Of a stretch of DNA of 64,000 nt, positions 35,529 through 45,212 are shown piece by piece; position 1 is the first letter of the stretch, and each line of letters opens with the position of its first letter. This DNA comes from Cyclobacterium jeungdonense. Lineage in GTDB: Bacteria; Bacteroidota; Bacteroidia; Cytophagales; Cyclobacteriaceae. Under the pieces are notes generated by a model that was not told the DNA's origin, searched no databases, and saw only the letters and a program-made list of their open reading frames with translations. The DNA lies in NCBI RefSeq assembly GCF_010994275.1, contig NZ_WMCD01000014.1:1-64000 (forward strand), written 5' to 3'. Made by a program: the position numbers and the translations under genes.

Positions 35529-36695
35529 AGGAATCGTCTGTTTTTTTTAAGGCCTTTGCTGAATGGGAGAAGTAATGGATGACGGAGGAATCGCCGCGGC
35601 GCCCCGCACCTGTATCGGCATTCCGGGCGACACGCTGATACATCGCACGCCGTACCGATTATCGCCCGATGCGTTACATCCTTTCCCACAAATCGAAGGC
35701 CGCTAAAACTAGCAAAATTTTCCGATTGGACACAACGCGTTTTCGAAATAGTTTCTACTTCGATCGGATGGGGGTAGTACCGAACGACGAATTTGCCTGC
35801 ATCGTTATTTATTGGAGTATCTACAGGCCTGTTTTAGTTCCATCTGCGCCCTGCCCCCGGTGCGAAAAACGTTGGTTGCCCACCTAGATACGAACCGGAT
35901 TCGATTGAAAGTACGATTAAGACCAGATTTATCGAACCAAAAATCCATCCATTCCTTTATCAAATAATTTTGTTAGTTTCCGTTAGGAAGCTGTTGGTTG
36001 GATTATGTTATCGTTATTCCCATTGATTCCATCGAGGGAAAGGCAGCGAAATTTTCTACTACTCCCCAAAATTTCAGCCCAAACAAAAATTTATCCATAA
36101 AAAAATTTGGATAATTACACGAATTAATTAACTTCACTATCAGAAAAACCAACACTATTATTTAAACTGCCTCGCATTCTTTGCTGACATATTGTTTTGT
36201 CAAGGGTCCTTTTTGGTACAAAAGCCATTGTATTTTGGAGCAAAAAGGTTTTTCAATCATCTGCAAAGCCGAAAACTGTTGACAGTATACAGCTTTTTTC
36301 AAAAACAAATCTACCAATTTACTAACCTTTAGGTGTCGTTTCAGTCCCTGGTGACTTTTTGAATTTTGATAATACCCCAGTGCTTAAAGGTTTTCGTTTC
36401 ATCAAGCTTGTGTTTCCCACGTAAACAGGAGTACGGCATTACTATGTGTTAACCTACTAATGCCTTTTTTCTAATGATACCTTTTTCCTTCCCACTAACA
36501 GGGCTGCCATTACTGTGCCTTGAACCACAGTATGCCCAGGAAAAAATCAATCCAAGCCGCCGCTCCTTATCAGGAAGATGGAATCCCCCTATCCCAGACC
36601 ACCCGGCTACAGCCGGAAAAGGTTGGGGACCTGATCCTTTATCTGATCCGATGCGAAGACAAAAAATCACCGCACTGGAGACAAAAATAAAGAAC
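35529..36695. other. Long intergenic region before RHS locus
   Basis: About 1.17 kb with no clear gene. A weak plus-strand frame from 36474 (MIPFSFPLTGLPLLCLEPQYAQ, then a Pro/Arg-rich stretch) could be a short exported peptide, but it runs into repeat C and has no recognisable homology. Around 36080-36180 it is very AT-rich. A leader for the RHS operon is likely to start here. Confidence 0.4.
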
Positions 36696-36816
36696 ATGAA
36701 ATCGAGCATGACGAGAACGTCACATATTGGGATGATCATTAATCATGCGAAGATTCTCCCGATTTAACATCGGGACAGGCTATTTGACCATTAAAAACAA
36801 TTATAAACAGATGAAA
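36696..36816 (+). repeat. Start-codon-bearing dispersed repeat, copy C
   Basis: Starts ATGAAATCGAGCATGACGAG, GGGATGATCATTAATCATGCG, then diverges (AAGATTCTCCCGATTTAACATCGGGACAGGC) and rejoins with AAAAACAATTATAAACAGATGAAA. The first ATG opens a 23-codon frame (MKSSMTRTSHIGMIINHA...), in the same frame as in copies A and B. The RHS gene starts 83 bp downstream. Confidence 0.75.
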
Positions 36817-36898
36817 ACGGCTCCATTGCCGATGATGCCAGCGGTCCGGTAACCGGTTAGTAATCCAATTTAATTTTTAAAACCTCATTGATTTTATC

Positions 36899-39800
36899 AT
36901 GAAAACCATCCTCAAATGCAACCAACACTGTTGGCTTTGCTTAGCCATCTACGTGCACATGAACCTGACACCTGCAATCACTTTAGGGCAGGAAATGGCA
37001 TTCAGAGCCCAGGTCACCCCACCATCTCCCGAAGTGAGTGCCCTGGCCAAATTTGCCGACACGCGCATATCGCATTATTCCGGCATACCGGATATCAACA
37101 TCCCCCTGTACACCATTGCAGAACAAGACCTGGAAATTCCGGTGCTGTTAAGTTACCATGCCGGTGGTATCCGCGTGGAAGAGCGGGCTGGCTGGGCAGG
37201 ACTGGGTTGGGCCCTGAATGCAGGCGGAAGCATCAGCAGGACCATGAAGGGTCTCCCGGACGAGCATAACCAGTCAAGCAGTGGCTATATCCACCATGAT
37301 GTGGTACCTGACCAACTAACTACCAATCAATTGGCGGACTATTATAACCGCACACAAAATGCAACCATCGATTTTGAGCAGGATATTTTCCATTTTGCAT
37401 TCGCCAACTTTTCCGGAAAATTTGTGCTTGATAAAAATGGTGAAGTTGCCTTCCTGAATGCCAGCAACTTAAAAATTCAATTTGATCAGGTCAATAGGAA
37501 CATTGTCCGTTGGAAGGTATGGGACGGAAGTGGAAACCAGTACATTTTTGAAGACCTGGAACGAACCATCACTGAAGCTATCTCCGAAGGCAAATCAGCA
37601 CTTTTTCGTTCCATTTTTCATTCGGCATGGCACCTGAGTAAAATTATCACTTATAGTGGCAGGGAAATAACCTTCCTTTACGAAAACTATACTGAATCCT
37701 ATTATTCCAGATCCACCCAATCTGCTTCCTATTTTTTTAGTGGAACTTCCGGAAGAGGTGTCTGCGGCACAAACAGAATAACCAATGGGTTTTCCGAAGT
37801 GACCATCCGGGGAAAACAATTGCAAGCAATCCAATTTGGTTTGGGGAAAATACTAATCGAAAGCAAAAATGACCGGCAAGATGCTACTTCCAAAAGACTA
37901 TCAGGCATTAAGGTGTTTAATAATAGGGATCGGCTCATCAAATCGTTTACGTTTGATCATGATTATTACCAATCCACCCTGTCAAACGGACAAATACAGC
38001 TTCCGGATTTCATAGCCAGGGCTACGCCCAAGAAACGACTTCGTCTTAAAAAAGTCACCGAAAACACAACAAAGCAGGAACTGGAATATATCTTGGAATA
38101 TAACGGCAATACCTTACCGGATTTGTTTTCCAATGCACAGGACCATTGGGGTTTTTACAATGGAGAGGACAACCAGAGCCTTATCCCCCAGTATATGAAA
38201 TTCCGGCAAGCCAACGCTAACCGGCTGGTCGTTCCGGAAAAGGCCGCAATGGGTTGCTTAAGAAAAATATCCTATCCGACCGGAGGGACCATTACCTATG
38301 AAATGGAAAGCAATACGGCAGTAGTCCGTTCAGATGATTACTACAATTATTTTAGTCCGGTAGTCCTGGAAAAGGATCAACCTCTATATTCCGCTTCGGT
38401 AAACAGCAAACGCCCCAAAGCCTATTTCCAGGTGGAACCTCAGGAATCCACGGAGGATACACACAAATTGATCCAATATACGGTTCACTTGAGTAATTTG
38501 GCGGATTGTGATGCACGAGGCAAGGATTGCCGGGGCTCCCTGGATGTTTATCTGTATTCTCCTGTAGAGAAGTCCTTTGTAAGTTTGCTTTCCAATACTA
38601 TCAAAAAGGGTCGCATTACAGGTGAAATTTGGCTGAAAGCAGGAACACAATACCAACTGCATGTAGAGGGACCAGCTTACCTAATTTCAGGAGTGATCGC
38701 TACCGTTTCAGGAAGAAAAAACCCACCAAAACAGGAGGATAGCGGTCAGATAGAAGTTCCTACAGGAGGCTTGCGGGTCCAATCCATTGCCAAAGATTTT
38801 GGCAACCAAACCGAAACCATCCATTATCGTTATGAGCAAGCGGAGGAAAGCATTTCCTCAGGTTCGCTGGCGACCTTTCCAAAATACGACTTCATCCATT
38901 TCAATACCGTCACCCAAAAAGTTCCAGGTAGAAATGATATTGCAGTAGACCATTGTTTGAAATTTGAATTACGGTCCTATTCTCAGCTTCCGCTATCCTC
39001 GGGTGCGGATTACTTTGGTTATACGAACATTAAGGAGATCCGGAAAAACACGGAAGGGGAAATTCTGCGCACTGATTATCAATACCTTTCTCCAGAGCAT
39101 TTCCCGGATCAATCTCGTTATGTGGCTCCCTTCGGAATCGTCCGAAGTGCAGAAGGCAAACGGGGTGTGCCCGCCGGAGTGATTTATTTTGTCCAAACCA
39201 AAGAGGGGTTCCAAAAATCCCGGGAATTGATCTATACCTATCGAGCATCGGAAAGGACCTCACATGAAAACTTTGTTTTTTCCTGCATGGGTTACGGGCC
39301 CGGAGGATGTCAGGATGTCCGGTACCTGAAATATTTCAATACCACGGTCTGGAATCCTCGCATTGAAATAAAGGAGATTCGGTTTGATACCCAGACCGGT
39401 GCTGCCTTTGAAAAAACCAGCACAACAAGCTATGATGAGAACTACCTTTTGCCCATAAAGCAGACCCATTCCTTATCCCAAAACACAAGCCTGGAAGAAT
39501 ATTATTATTACCCCTTCAACCTTCCTGCGGCCTTGAATGCTTCCGGGGACCGGTCCATACTTGCGGGCCTGATGGATGTCAATAGGATTACTCCCAGTCT
39601 GGCCCAGGTAAAAAAAATGGCAGGGCAACAGGTTGAGCAGCAACAGGTCCAAATGAAAAGGTACCATGGGAAAATTTTACCGTCCAGACTGCTCAAAAAG
39701 CACGCTGACCATCAAACATTCCAGGACTTACGCATTTTGTCCTATGATTCCTTCGGGAATATCCTGGAGCAAAAGCCCCGGACCGGCCCCCGGGAAAGTT

Positions 39801-40387
39801 TTCTCTGGTTTGAAGAAGGTAGGTGGATGGCGGCTGCTGTCCAAAATGCGGGGGCATCGGAAATTGCCTATACTTCATTCGAAACTGCTGATAATGGAGG
39901 ATGGACTTTCAATGGTGAACCCTATACAAGCGAAAGTGCCAAAACCGGAGTAAACCTGTATCACTTGGGGAGTGGAGCTATTAGCAAGACGGAGATACCG
40001 GCAACTCCTGACCATGTGTTTCTGCTTTCGTTTTGGGCAAAAAAAGCAAGCAGCAGGACTTCCGGGAACTGGAGCTTCATGGGGGAAACCGTGCTGTTGA
40101 TCAATGATTGGCAGTTGATTCTAAGGGAAGTGACCAGCGACAAGCTTACCCTTTCCGGGGAGGGTGTTCTGATCGACGAATTACGACTTCACCCCAAGGA
40201 TGCTTTTATGGAGACCTATACCCATGAACCCCTGATCGGCATCAGCAGCAGGACCAACCAAAGGCACCATACCCGCTACTATGAATACGATGCCATGGGC
40301 AGGCTGGAGACTATCCGAAACATGGATAGGGATATTCTGGAACACTACGCATATACCTACCAAACCCAAAACCAGGCGATGCCATGA
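36899..40387 (+). CDS. RHS/YD-repeat protein, SpvB-like first component
   Basis: A 1162-residue secreted protein with a signal-like N-terminus. Its early block FADTRISHYSGIPDINIPLY, LLSYHAGGIRVEERAGWAGLGWALNAGG and ISRTMKGLPDEH is the start typical of large Bacteroidota RHS-like proteins (SpvB/TcB-like beta-propeller and shell region). Diffuse YD-like motifs occur throughout, and the C-terminus (YYEYDAMGRLETIRNMDRDILEHYAYTY, about 1125-1152) is a canonical YD repeat. The stop overlaps the start of the next gene (ATGA). It probably forms part of the hollow RHS cage that holds the toxin tip of the second protein. Confidence 0.8.
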   Translation: MKTILKCNQHCWLCLAIYVHMNLTPAITLGQEMAFRAQVTPPSPEVSALAKFADTRISHYSGIPDINIPLYTIAEQDLEIPVLLSYHAGGIRVEERAGWAGLGWALNAGGSISRTMKGLPDEHNQSSSGYIHHDVVPDQLTTNQLADYYNRTQNATIDFEQDIFHFAFANFSGKFVLDKNGEVAFLNASNLKIQFDQVNRNIVRWKVWDGSGNQYIFEDLERTITEAISEGKSALFRSIFHSAWHLSKIITYSGREITFLYENYTESYYSRSTQSASYFFSGTSGRGVCGTNRITNGFSEVTIRGKQLQAIQFGLGKILIESKNDRQDATSKRLSGIKVFNNRDRLIKSFTFDHDYYQSTLSNGQIQLPDFIARATPKKRLRLKKVTENTTKQELEYILEYNGNTLPDLFSNAQDHWGFYNGEDNQSLIPQYMKFRQANANRLVVPEKAAMGCLRKISYPTGGTITYEMESNTAVVRSDDYYNYFSPVVLEKDQPLYSASVNSKRPKAYFQVEPQESTEDTHKLIQYTVHLSNLADCDARGKDCRGSLDVYLYSPVEKSFVSLLSNTIKKGRITGEIWLKAGTQYQLHVEGPAYLISGVIATVSGRKNPPKQEDSGQIEVPTGGLRVQSIAKDFGNQTETIHYRYEQAEESISSGSLATFPKYDFIHFNTVTQKVPGRNDIAVDHCLKFELRSYSQLPLSSGADYFGYTNIKEIRKNTEGEILRTDYQYLSPEHFPDQSRYVAPFGIVRSAEGKRGVPAGVIYFVQTKEGFQKSRELIYTYRASERTSHENFVFSCMGYGPGGCQDVRYLKYFNTTVWNPRIEIKEIRFDTQTGAAFEKTSTTSYDENYLLPIKQTHSLSQNTSLEEYYYYPFNLPAALNASGDRSILAGLMDVNRITPSLAQVKKMAGQQVEQQQVQMKRYHGKILPSRLLKKHADHQTFQDLRILSYDSFGNILEQKPRTGPRESFLWFEEGRWMAAAVQNAGASEIAYTSFETADNGGWTFNGEPYTSESAKTGVNLYHLGSGAISKTEIPATPDHVFLLSFWAKKASSRTSGNWSFMGETVLLINDWQLILREVTSDKLTLSGEGVLIDELRLHPKDAFMETYTHEPLIGISSRTNQRHHTRYYEYDAMGRLETIRNMDRDILEHYAYTYQTQNQAMP

Positions 40388-43300
40388 AGACCAAACTGAT
40401 ATACCTTGCCATTCTGACCCTGTGTTCCTGGACGGGGAGGCCTGCTCTTGCCCAGGAAAACAGCATCCGTACTTTCCGCCCGGAAGTGCCGCTGAAAGCA
40501 ACATCCTCATTAGAAGGTTCTCCCTCGGTTAAAATATCAACGGTATACCTGGACGGGCTGGGCAGAGAACAACAGATCGTCAGCCAAGGGGCTGCTCCAG
40601 GCGGTGGGGACATTGTCAAGCCCAAGCATTACGATTCCTTCGGCAGGCCTGACCGGGAATACCTCCCCTATGTCCCGATAGCCAACAAGGTCTCCGGTGC
40701 ATTCCGGCCCGATTTTGAGGCTGAACATGCCTCCTATTACCACCAGAAGTACGCTGGAGATGCCTATGGCTATCAGGAAATCGTTTATCAACCTTCGGAT
40801 CTTTTATCACCGCAGACCATTTCCCCACCCGGAAAAGCCTGGAGACCGGGTTCTGGCAGGGAGACAACATTTCACGAGCGTCCCAACCTAGCCGAAGAGC
40901 AGGTCCGCATCTGGACGGTGAATGGTGATGGCCTGCCGCTGACCAAAGAAAGCTATGCAGCCGGGGAACTATGGGTCAGCATTATTACCGATGGAGAAGG
41001 AATACGCAGCCTGATCTACACGGACAAGCTGGGCAGGGAAATCCTGAAAAAGACCCAGGCCAGGCCAAACCCCTCAGAAGCCCACGCAGGATGGCACTGC
41101 ACTTACTACATCTATGACATGCTGGGCGATTTGCGGGTAGTTCTCCCTCCCAAAGCGGTGGAAATCCTGTCCGACAACTGGCAGCGTTCGCGGGATATGG
41201 AACTGGCCGAAGGCTTGTATTTCCTTTACCGCTTTGATGGCATAAAACGGCTGGTCGAAAAGAAAATCCCTGGAAAAGCAAGGGAACAATTCCTTTACGA
41301 TGATCGGGACCGGCTTGTTGGCAGCAGAGACGGCAATCTGAAATTGGCTGGCCAATGGCGGTACACTAAATACGATGCCCACAACAGACCGGTGCAGACG
41401 GGCATTACCAATGATAAAAGGAAAAGGGAAACCCTGCAAAATGACCTGGACCCTGAAAGCTCCCGCTACCTACCCGCCAAGCCAGAAATGATACCGGAAA
41501 CGTACGGAAAAACCTTTCCTGCTGGCTCCTCCGACTGGCAGAACCGATACCAGGCATTGCAAACCATAGCACTGAAACCGGGTTTTCATTTTGAGCCAAA
41601 AGGGATCCAGAGTTTTCCTGTAGAAGTCGGTACATCATCGGAAGAAACCCTTGCATCTGAACCTTTTCCCCGGGAAGAGGGAGAGATTCTTAGCCTGACC
41701 TATTATGACGACTACCACAACAGTAAAAGGGCATTTCAGGAAAAAGGAGTCGGCATCAGCTCTCTTCCCGCCTCCGGACTGTCCACAGGCAAATTGGTGA
41801 AAAATATGGCCTCTGGCCAATTAATGGAGACTGTTGTGCATTACGATGAGATGGGCCGGGCGGTGCTTACCCTATCGGAAAACCACCTGGGCGGGGAAAT
41901 CGAGAATTCAATCCAATATGATTTCAGGAGTAGGCCCTTGGAAACGCAATCTCAAATCCACGGCAGCGTGGCCCTACGCTATACCGATAGGTACCACTAC
42001 AGTCCGGAAGGCTACCTCATCGCCATCTACCGGCGAATGGCTGAGGAGCCGGAAACCCTTCTGGCCTCCTATTCTTATGGGTTGACCGGTCAAATGGAAG
42101 AAAAGCATCTCGGTGGCCTGGCAACTTTCCAATATGAACGACATATTCGGGGCTGGACCAATGCCATCAGACCCAGGAGCGCGGATACCAGTTTGTTTTC
42201 CATGACCCTCACTCACGAAACCGGCCCACAGCCCTTATTCAATGGCAATATCTCTGAAATGGTGTGGAGTGGTAGGGATCAACAACACAGGACGTATCGA
42301 TTTGACTATGATCCTGCGGGCCGGCTGACAGAAGCTTCTTATTCTGTTCCAGGAAAAAATTCCGAAAAGGACAGATACAGCCTAAGAGGCATGCGCTATG
42401 ATACCAATGGGAATCTCCTTAGCCTTACCCGGCACAACAAACAGGGAAAGGACAGCTTCGGAGAAGTGGACCGGCTCAGTTACCGCTATGCACCTTACAG
42501 CAACCTGTTGGAAAATATCAACGATGATGTACCCGACGCAGGTTTTTCAGCAAGGGATTTTAGTGCCGCTCCTTCCAGAGGAAATTACCGATATGATGCC
42601 AATGGCAACCTAACGGCAAATCCTTACAAGGGCATCCACCGTATTCGGTACAACCACCTGGATCTTCCTGAAGAGATGGTATTTGACTCCGGTGAAAAAA
42701 TATTGTTTGCCTATTCGGCTGAAGGACAATTGCTATACAGAAAGCTGGAAAAAAATGGCAAAATGATGGAGCGAACGGATCAGCTGGGCGAACTGGTGCT
42801 GGCCGACGGCAAACCCCGACAGTTGTTGCACCCGGAAGGGAGGGCTGTTTGGGAAAAAGGAAAGTGGGTTCCCGAGTTTTTTATCAGGGACCATCTCGGG
42901 AATGTCCGGCAGGTGCTCAGAAAACCGGTTAGCACCATCGTTCTGGCCAGCATGGAACCTGGGAGAAGAAACGAAGAAAACAAGCATTTCGAAGGAGTAG
43001 ACCAAACCCGGCAGGCCGGTGAGGAACACAACAGCACGCCGGGAGGCAGCCATTCCGCCTGGCTAAATGCGGACCGGGGCAGGATGCTCGGACCTGCCAG
43101 AAGGCAAAAGGTAGCGATCGGGGAGCAGCTAAGGCTCTCGGTCCGGGGCAAATACCGGGATAGCCGCGGGTTGTCGGTGAAACCGGAAACCTTTATAGCC
43201 AGTGGAGCGAAAAACCGCCTGCTGGACAACCTTACCGAATTCGGAAATGCTCCGGCGGCAGCCGGTAATCCGGTGCTGTGGCTTTCGCTGGCAGACTTGC

Positions 43301-44538
43301 TGATCAAAGAGCTGCAGACCAAACCCGTGCCAGAGGCGTATTTGTTGTACGTTCTATACGACAGCGAAGGAAAGCTTTACCGCCAGGAAAAAAGGGTGTT
43401 ATCAAAAAAAGCAGCCGGAAAACACGAATTTTTGGCGACAAATTTTTATATTGAAAAGGCCGGATATTTGGAAGCCTTTTTGGTAAACGAGACCGAGACA
43501 GATGTTTGGTTTGACGACTTCCGGGTTCAGACCCTGAGTCCCCTGGTGGTGCAGGAAGACCATTACGATCCCTGGGGGCTGGAGCTCAGTGGACTGGAAT
43601 ACCGGGAGGAGGATCGGGAAAAGAATAATTATAAATTTAACGCAGGGAGTCTCTTGTTAGATCGCCTGGGATGGTACCAAACCCCCAACCGCTTGTATGA
43701 TCCGGTTTTGGGAAGATTTTGGGGCATGGACAAGCTTTCTGATATGTACACCTCCATTAGTCCCATGGCCTTTGGATTCAACAACCCGCTTCTATTTTCG
43801 GACCCTACCGGTTTGGCGGGGGACTGCGATGGCTGTCCGGAATTTCAGCTTCCGGTAGTGACGATCAATAGTAGTCCGAACCGTAGGCACCATATGCAGC
43901 TGGAGTCGCAACTGCAGCTTATGCGTCAGAGTCGAAATCCCGTTTACCGCAACCTGGGGCAAACGGCCTACCGGGAAGGGCTGCAGGCGGCCCGAGACTT
44001 GTACCAGCGGGGGCGGAAGTTACATTTCAGCGAAAAAGAAGCCCTGGCATCAAGAAACAGCCGGTATTTGGATGGCATCGGCAAAATGGTTTCCCATGGG
44101 ATTACCGGCAGCATGGTAGCGGCGGTCGCATCGCCGGTTTTGGTCAGAGGTGTGGTCGAGGGATTAGGTGCTCGTGTCGTTCAACGGATGGGAATGGAGG
44201 TAGGGCTGCAGATGGGAATGAGTTTACTATTTAACGGAAATCTAAAAAGCGTTGATGTAGCCGATATTGGATTAGCTGGTTTATTTGGTAAATCAGCCTT
44301 TTTTTCGCAGGCTCTTTTTGATATTAATTTAAAAGATGGGTTTAGCTCTTCAATCGGAATTGGCAATCAAAAACGGATTTCAGAAACTACACTTGATTTA
44401 GGTGTGGGTGGGTTTAATTTTGGTCATAATAAACTTCTAAATAGTTCTGAAATAGATAAAAGGGTAGTTTCCATCATTTCAAATATCAATAGTACAGCTA
44501 GAATTTTAACTGGAAAAGTTTCAACAAACGAATATTAA
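40384..44538 (+). CDS. DUF6443/RHS core protein with polymorphic C-terminal tip
   Basis: A 1384-residue secreted protein. Signal peptide (LTLCSWTGRPALAQ), a DUF6443 domain (about 30-110; STVYLDGLGREQQIV, YDSFGRPDREYLPY), many YD repeats (YDEMGRAVL, YDANGNLTAN), and the RHS-associated core Y1105-D-P-V-L-G-R to D1140-P-T-G1143. The 241-residue part after DPTG is the variable tip. It holds a helical stretch, a hydrophobic GxxxG-rich stretch (around 1240-1290, VASPVLVRGVVEGLGARVVQ) and a last AT-rich 80 residues (FDINLKDGFSSSIGIGN, STARILTGKVSTNEY). No catalytic motif is recognised. By analogy, a toxin tip delivered by secretion. The next gene starts 2 bp later. Confidence 0.8.
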   Translation: MKTKLIYLAILTLCSWTGRPALAQENSIRTFRPEVPLKATSSLEGSPSVKISTVYLDGLGREQQIVSQGAAPGGGDIVKPKHYDSFGRPDREYLPYVPIANKVSGAFRPDFEAEHASYYHQKYAGDAYGYQEIVYQPSDLLSPQTISPPGKAWRPGSGRETTFHERPNLAEEQVRIWTVNGDGLPLTKESYAAGELWVSIITDGEGIRSLIYTDKLGREILKKTQARPNPSEAHAGWHCTYYIYDMLGDLRVVLPPKAVEILSDNWQRSRDMELAEGLYFLYRFDGIKRLVEKKIPGKAREQFLYDDRDRLVGSRDGNLKLAGQWRYTKYDAHNRPVQTGITNDKRKRETLQNDLDPESSRYLPAKPEMIPETYGKTFPAGSSDWQNRYQALQTIALKPGFHFEPKGIQSFPVEVGTSSEETLASEPFPREEGEILSLTYYDDYHNSKRAFQEKGVGISSLPASGLSTGKLVKNMASGQLMETVVHYDEMGRAVLTLSENHLGGEIENSIQYDFRSRPLETQSQIHGSVALRYTDRYHYSPEGYLIAIYRRMAEEPETLLASYSYGLTGQMEEKHLGGLATFQYERHIRGWTNAIRPRSADTSLFSMTLTHETGPQPLFNGNISEMVWSGRDQQHRTYRFDYDPAGRLTEASYSVPGKNSEKDRYSLRGMRYDTNGNLLSLTRHNKQGKDSFGEVDRLSYRYAPYSNLLENINDDVPDAGFSARDFSAAPSRGNYRYDANGNLTANPYKGIHRIRYNHLDLPEEMVFDSGEKILFAYSAEGQLLYRKLEKNGKMMERTDQLGELVLADGKPRQLLHPEGRAVWEKGKWVPEFFIRDHLGNVRQVLRKPVSTIVLASMEPGRRNEENKHFEGVDQTRQAGEEHNSTPGGSHSAWLNADRGRMLGPARRQKVAIGEQLRLSVRGKYRDSRGLSVKPETFIASGAKNRLLDNLTEFGNAPAAAGNPVLWLSLADLLIKELQTKPVPEAYLLYVLYDSEGKLYRQEKRVLSKKAAGKHEFLATNFYIEKAGYLEAFLVNETETDVWFDDFRVQTLSPLVVQEDHYDPWGLELSGLEYREEDREKNNYKFNAGSLLLDRLGWYQTPNRLYDPVLGRFWGMDKLSDMYTSISPMAFGFNNPLLFSDPTGLAGDCDGCPEFQLPVVTINSSPNRRHHMQLESQLQLMRQSRNPVYRNLGQTAYREGLQAARDLYQRGRKLHFSEKEALASRNSRYLDGIGKMVSHGITGSMVAAVASPVLVRGVVEGLGARVVQRMGMEVGLQMGMSLLFNGNLKSVDVADIGLAGLFGKSAFFSQALFDINLKDGFSSSIGIGNQKRISETTLDLGVGGFNFGHNKLLNSSEIDKRVVSIISNINSTARILTGKVSTNEY

Positions 44539-44540
44539 CA

Positions 44541-44930
44541 ATGAACAAGAAAGTCACCATCACTATTTCAAAAATCATATTTGTAATATTGGCTGTCTAT
44601 TTTGGGAACATGATTTTTGAAAACTACTATTCAGGACTTGAAAAAAATTATACCATTGGGGTATTAGGGGAAAAATATAGACTTCCTAACCAAGGAAGTA
44701 GGATTAATTTTCATTTCTACTATTGGGGTGAAAAATTTCAATCCGATAATTTTCTTGGTACAAATGAAATTTCCAAAGATCAATTAACCTACCTTATCGA
44801 AGTTCCTGTAAAGGACATCAAAAAAAGTCGGATTCTCTGGGACTACCCGGTACCCGACACCCTAAAAGCCCCTTACGAAGGCTGGGAGGAAATACCGGAG
44901 TTTTTGAAGAAGAAGAGAGGAGGTGATTGA
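44541..44930 (+). CDS. Small membrane-anchored protein, candidate immunity protein
   Basis: A 129-residue protein with one N-terminal transmembrane helix (about 8-25) and a soluble domain of about 100 residues (YTIGVLGEKYRLPNQGS, FHFYYWGEKFQSDNF, QLTYLIEVPVKDIKKSRILW). It is not recognised. It begins two bases after the stop of the RHS protein, and most of it shares the low GC of the RHS tip (19 of 60 bases at 44641-44700), while its last 30 codons return to local composition (31 of 60 at 44821-44880). Position and composition fit a cognate immunity protein against the RHS tip, with the antitoxin domain held outside or inside the inner membrane. This is inference only. Confidence 0.6.
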   Translation: MNKKVTITISKIIFVILAVYFGNMIFENYYSGLEKNYTIGVLGEKYRLPNQGSRINFHFYYWGEKFQSDNFLGTNEISKDQLTYLIEVPVKDIKKSRILWDYPVPDTLKAPYEGWEEIPEFLKKKRGGD

Positions 44931-45152
44931 AAATGCTAACAATCCGGTTACGAGAGCAAGTTCTTCTCCGCCGGCTTGATTTATCGGTGGTATCCGGCAG
45001 CTGCGAATTCGCCAGGCTGCAGCAGCCGATTGCTGACCGTGCACAGGAGGAGTCTCGGTTTTTTAGGGTTTCGGAATTTCTCCCGTCCTACCCGAAAGCG
45101 TTGAGTTTCGTTCAATCCGTATCGCCAGGATTTCCGCTTGGTTAATTGATTT

Positions 45153-45200
45153 TTTTGGGACACTTGGGAATCGTGAAACAGCATCCCAAGTGTCCCAAAA
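45153..45200. terminator. 17-bp-stem hairpin between convergent genes
   Basis: TTTTGGGACACTTGGGA (45153-45169) and its exact complement (45184-45200) form a perfect 17-bp stem with a 14-base loop. It lies between the RHS operon and the convergent four-helix-bundle gene. The A/T ends on both sides would let it work as a bidirectional terminator. The 222-bp stretch before it (44931-45152) holds no recognised gene. Confidence 0.6.
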
Positions 45201-45212
45201 TGTCCCAATAAC

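Noticed and set aside
35669-35887. 72-codon frame near 35.7 kb
   Set aside because: Basic, unstructured translation in a long intergenic region with no coding signal.
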